In this document: positions 60,925-64,000 of the stretch, in pieces
Numbering within the stretch: the first letter of the stretch is position 1
How the letters are laid out: every line of letters starts with the position of its first letter
Origin: HyVt-105 sp049975425
Lineage (GTDB): Bacteria; Bacteroidota; Bacteroidia; Bacteroidales; VadinHA17
Direction: 5' to 3'
Length of the DNA: 64,000 nucleotides
Assembly: GCA_049975425.1 (NCBI GenBank)
Contig: JBNGDI010000002.1
Coordinates: forward strand, 1-64,000
Notes under the pieces: generated by a model
Told to the model about the DNA's origin: nothing
What the model saw: only the letters and a program-made list of their open reading frames with translations
Database searches by the model: none
Program-made: the position numbers and the translations under genes

Positions 60925-62513
60925 AGATCGGAATTTTCTGCGCACAGGCATCTGGTTTGTCCTCCGTAATAAACACGCAAAATATCATCGGGGTTCAGTT
61001 CCTGTGCGGGAATTACCAGGGGGATGCTGTCGGTTACCTCAATTACAGCATATTTTTTCAGCAAACCGCCGGGGTATGCAATGTGATAATACAGATAGGG
61101 ACGGATTCCCACGGCTGAATCCCCCGGCATTTTCCTGATCTGCACAGCCAGTTTTTCTTCGTCTGCCGATATCGTGAACAACGGTTCATCGTCTTTTTTC
61201 TTCGCTGTAAAATACGAAGCTTGAGGAATACCATACCCGTGAGCATAATCATAATATGGATATAAATGACCCGATCGTTCGATGGCATGCAACAGTTCCA
61301 AATTGTTCCACTCGGGGTGCATTTGCCTGACGCAGGCGGCAAAACCGGTCACCAGCGGAGTAGAAAAACTGGTTCCATAAGCCGTTTTCACTTTCTTTTT
61401 CCCCGCTACGGCAGCCTGTGCAGGGGCACATACATTGGGCTTGAGTCGGCCGTCGGCAGAAGGCCCGAAAGAACTGAATGCCATATGCCGGCCGGTAAAA
61501 GGATCGACACCTCCCACCGACAGGATACTGTCGGCATCGGCCGGTGCTCCGAGGATTTCCCATCGGGACGCACCGGAATTGCCCATGGCGTTCACTACCA
61601 GGATGCCCTTTTTTGCAGCCAGGGTGGCAGCCCGTGACACCATGGCCACCCTTCCATTCATTTCATCAGGAAAATACCGGTGATAAGTGTAACCCAGCGA
61701 GCTGCTGATAATATCCGCCCCATAACGGTCTGCCCATTCCATGGCACACACCCAGTTTTCTTCCTCAGAAAAAGGTTCGCCCCACTGTTCTGTCCGTGCC
61801 AGAAGAAATTCAGCACCGGTTGCCAGCCCCAGGGTCCATTCACTGTTTATTCCCGCTATACAGGAAAGAACCATGGTGCCGTGAACATTCCCTGCAAAAA
61901 CATCATCCTTCCCCTTTATAAAATCATGGGTGGCCACAATGCGTCCTTCTTCTCTGATATGGGCAAACAGGGGGTGGTTATCCACTTCCGGAAATCCGGC
62001 ATCAAATACCGCAATGCGCACACCCCTACCGTCCAATCCCAGGCTGTCGAAAACATCTCCCTCCAGCATGGCAAGCTGCAACTCTGCCAGTTCTTCTTCT
62101 TTCCCCAACCACGGAACCTCCTGCCGGAACGTTTTCAGGGAAGGTGCCGGGACACGCAGCACAGGCTCTATGGAAGTAACAAAGGGCAATCTGGACAGTG
62201 CCTCCTGTTCCTTTCTTCCGGCATATACCGTAACGGCATTCAACCAGCGGCTCACCTTTACCACACGGCCAGCGACCGCCTCCACCCGGCGAATGTAGTC
62301 GACCGAAACCGGCAGATCGGTTTCGTCATACAGGGGCAATTCCTGCCTGACCCGCCTTTGCACGGAATGCGGGTCAAAATATTCCCCGGGATCAAAATAT
62401 CCGTAGGGTTTGTCGGAAAATACCACCCATACCTTTTCTTTCCCCTGGGCAAACAATGATACGGATAACAGAAGAAAAAGCAAGGGAATCAATATACAGA
62501 CCACCTGTTTCAT
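60921..62513 (-). CDS. S8 family serine peptidase (subtilase)
   Basis: The 530-residue protein has a signal peptide ending near FAQ (residue 23). The subtilisin triad is complete: D171 (VFDAGF), H211 (VHGTM) and S382 (GTSFSTP), with oxyanion N312. The ~95 residues after the signal may be an inhibitor-like prodomain. The C-terminal ~110 residues form a beta-rich domain that is not a T9SS sorting signal, since no KLxV-like end is seen (it ends ENSDL). It lies 9 bases after the PafA-like gene and is coupled to the barrel gene. Confidence 0.93.
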   Translation of the reverse strand: MKQVVCILIPLLFLLLSVSLFAQGKEKVWVVFSDKPYGYFDPGEYFDPHSVQRRVRQELPLYDETDLPVSVDYIRRVEAVAGRVVKVSRWLNAVTVYAGRKEQEALSRLPFVTSIEPVLRVPAPSLKTFRQEVPWLGKEEELAELQLAMLEGDVFDSLGLDGRGVRIAVFDAGFPEVDNHPLFAHIREEGRIVATHDFIKGKDDVFAGNVHGTMVLSCIAGINSEWTLGLATGAEFLLARTEQWGEPFSEEENWVCAMEWADRYGADIISSSLGYTYHRYFPDEMNGRVAMVSRAATLAAKKGILVVNAMGNSGASRWEILGAPADADSILSVGGVDPFTGRHMAFSSFGPSADGRLKPNVCAPAQAAVAGKKKVKTAYGTSFSTPLVTGFAACVRQMHPEWNNLELLHAIERSGHLYPYYDYAHGYGIPQASYFTAKKKDDEPLFTISADEEKLAVQIRKMPGDSAVGIRPYLYYHIAYPGGLLKKYAVIEVTDSIPLVIPAQELNPDDILRVYYGGQTRCLCAENSDL

Positions 62514-62522
62514 GAATACATC

Positions 62523-64000
62523 TTAACGGGAAATAAGGCCGGGTATAGGTTCTTCCATATTTCCGTTCGGATAGGAAATATTCATCAGAAAAGCCATGGT
62601 GGAAGCTATCCCTGTCATATCCACCGGGTCGGAGATCACAGTGCGCGGGATCTTCCACCCGTACCACACGAGGGGCACATGGGAATCATACCGGTAGGCC
62701 GAGCTGTTTCTTGACACATCCCCGTTCCGGAAAATCCAGCCCGGTTCCAGACTCAGGATCACATCCCCCGAACGTTTTTGGTTATACCCGTTCTGGATTC
62801 GCTGCAGCATTCCGCTGCCGAAATAATTGCTTTCGAGTGTTGTGGAGGTAACAGCCTGCGCCACACCCGAAATCTGGACCATAAACCTGGCTACGCGGTT
62901 CTGTACTTCTTCGAGCGATAATTTTGAATCCTCAATCAGCTGCCGGTTGAGGAATATCTGCTGGTCAACCACCGCATCCACCCAGTTGCCGTTTCCATAC
63001 ATTACATTCAGGTATGCTCTGAGCAGGGCAACCGCCCCGTTCAGATTTAAAAAACCACCTGGTACCCTGAGAGTTTCCAGGTAGGCCGGGCTGGCTGACA
63101 CGCCGTGATTAGAAGTAAGGTAAACAAGCACGTTCTTTTTGCCGACCTGCCGGTCGAGAAACTCCAGAAAATGTTCCAGGTCGCGGTCAAGCCTCAGGTA
63201 TACATCCTGCATTTCCATTGAATTGGGGCCGAATAGTTTACCCACTTCTCCCGGGGGATTAAATGCCACTGTCAGCAGATCGGGAAATTCATCCTCACCA
63301 AGCTGTTCGGAAACGATCAGTGAAACAGCAAAATCTTTTGTATAGGTATTTCCAAACGGCACGCAGCCAAGCAAACTGTAATCCCTTTCCCTTCGTCTGA
63401 CCCGGCTGAGGCGGTCCAGATCATAGGGGAAAACATTCCTGCCTCCCAGGCCCGTTTCATAACTACACGAATCGGGAAGGCTTTCCGTATAGCTTTCCGC
63501 AGAATACAGGGGTTCCCATTTCCTTTCGAGGTACAGGCGGGGAAACTCCTTTTCATTGAATTCGCTCACCCATTCCGGCAGTGAATCGAGATACCAGGTA
63601 CTGCTCATCCATGTACCGGTAGACGCGTCGAACCAGTATGCCGCATTGGCCGTATGACCTGCCGACAGGATGGCGGCATGCTCTTTCATACCCACCCCGA
63701 ATACCTTCGACCGCATATTGAAGTACATTCTCAGCTCATCACCCAGTGTGGTAGCCACCAGATGCACCGGTGAATGCATTCCGTTTTCATAGCTCCCTCC
63801 CACAGCTCTCACCCCATCATCCTGTGTACAGTAAATTCTTTCTTTCTGCAAGCGCCTGTACCATTCGTCAGCGATTATTCCGTGAGAGGCCGGCATGGAA
63901 CCGGTGGATATGGTAGCATAGCCGGTAGCCGAATAGGTATTCAGATAACTGAACCGGGCATTTTTGCAAAAAGTTCCCTCGTCGATCAACCGGCGAAATC
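62523..64000 (-). CDS. PafA-like alkaline-phosphatase-superfamily protein, probably inactive (5' partial)
   Basis: The frame is open to the window end, so the N-terminus is missing. The fold is shown by GYATISTGSMPASHGI, GPNSMEMQDVYLRLD and DSHVPLVWYG. Residue numbers count from TTG 63989. The nucleophile segment reads YSATGY, where active relatives have T-x-P-G-H. The Asp and His before GPNS are Gly247 and Lys251. The usual SDHG is SNHG (N294). H295 and H437 remain. Loss of this many zinc ligands points to a pseudoenzyme that binds a ligand or partner, followed closely by a subtilase gene. Confidence 0.8.
   Translation of the reverse strand, partial: FRRLIDEGTFCKNARFSYLNTYSATGYATISTGSMPASHGIIADEWYRRLQKERIYCTQDDGVRAVGGSYENGMHSPVHLVATTLGDELRMYFNMRSKVFGVGMKEHAAILSAGHTANAAYWFDASTGTWMSSTWYLDSLPEWVSEFNEKEFPRLYLERKWEPLYSAESYTESLPDSCSYETGLGGRNVFPYDLDRLSRVRRRERDYSLLGCVPFGNTYTKDFAVSLIVSEQLGEDEFPDLLTVAFNPPGEVGKLFGPNSMEMQDVYLRLDRDLEHFLEFLDRQVGKKNVLVYLTSNHGVSASPAYLETLRVPGGFLNLNGAVALLRAYLNVMYGNGNWVDAVVDQQIFLNRQLIEDSKLSLEEVQNRVARFMVQISGVAQAVTSTTLESNYFGSGMLQRIQNGYNQKRSGDVILSLEPGWIFRNGDVSRNSSAYRYDSHVPLVWYGWKIPRTVISDPVDMTGIASTMAFLMNISYPNGNMEEPIPGLISR

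Noticed and set aside
1..64000. CRISPR arrays, tRNA, rRNA, tmRNA or integrase-linked attachment sites
   Set aside because: No regularly spaced repeats, no cloverleaf or rRNA-like stretch and no recombinase gene were seen in the intergenic regions read.

Overview
The window is chromosomal DNA of a Bacteroidota bacterium, probably a Bacteroidales-like anaerobe or microaerophile. The evidence is the family-specific gene content (GldD/GldE, DUF3078, DUF4924, DUF6089, paired OmpH genes beside BamA, an RHS protein with KDHLGNTR/DYGARFYDP motifs), the recurrent TAnnTTTG promoter element upstream of many genes, the general lack of Shine-Dalgarno sequences, and a 2-oxoacid:ferredoxin oxidoreductase. 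No rRNA, tRNA, CRISPR array or insertion sequence was recognised.

Layout. 1-2.6 kb is an accessory island: the end of an RHS-type polymorphic toxin with an AT-rich tip, a small lipoprotein (possible immunity protein), an orphan toxin-tip fragment, a tiny membrane protein and a triple-palindrome repeat. 2.6-9.2 kb holds Fe-type and Mn-type superoxide dismutases, a MATE exporter, a DUF1858 protein, heptose epimerase HldD, a PTPS/FolE pterin pair and FabD. 9.2-18.7 kb, all on the minus strand, holds a two-gene 2-oxoacid:ferredoxin oxidoreductase and two giant paralogous proteins that join response-regulator receiver domains to a PEP-synthase-like ATP-grasp domain. 19-28 kb is an envelope cluster (carbonic-anhydrase-like protein, murI, two ompH, bamA, uppS, two outer-membrane proteins, nadK, a CBS protein) facing pdxJ. 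28-32 kb holds a hydrolase, an exonuclease, uridine kinase and mannose-6-phosphate isomerase. 32-35 kb is a polyamine operon (pyruvoyl arginine decarboxylase, agmatinase, deoxyhypusine-synthase-like enzyme) behind a structured 350-base leader that carries a 39-codon ORF.

35-39 kb is housekeeping for translation and nucleotides (engB, prs, rplY, pth, S4 protein). 39-50 kb carries envelope and transport genes (DUF3078, BASS transporter, acyltransferase, M19 dipeptidase, YceI, LysE, aldehyde dehydrogenase, EamA, DsbD). 50-57.5 kb holds rng, a 30-residue ribosomal-type peptide and hup, then mutY-ssb-gldE-gldD, a phosphopantetheinyl transferase and a PcrB-type prenyl-glyceryl-phosphate synthase. 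57.5-64 kb holds two TPR-type secreted proteins, a DUF2089 regulator, an outer-membrane barrel protein, a subtilase and a PafA-like protein that has lost most metal ligands.

Most genes are core housekeeping. The least explained parts are the receiver/ATP-grasp pair, the polyamine leader, the RHS tip cassettes and the apparent pseudophosphatase.
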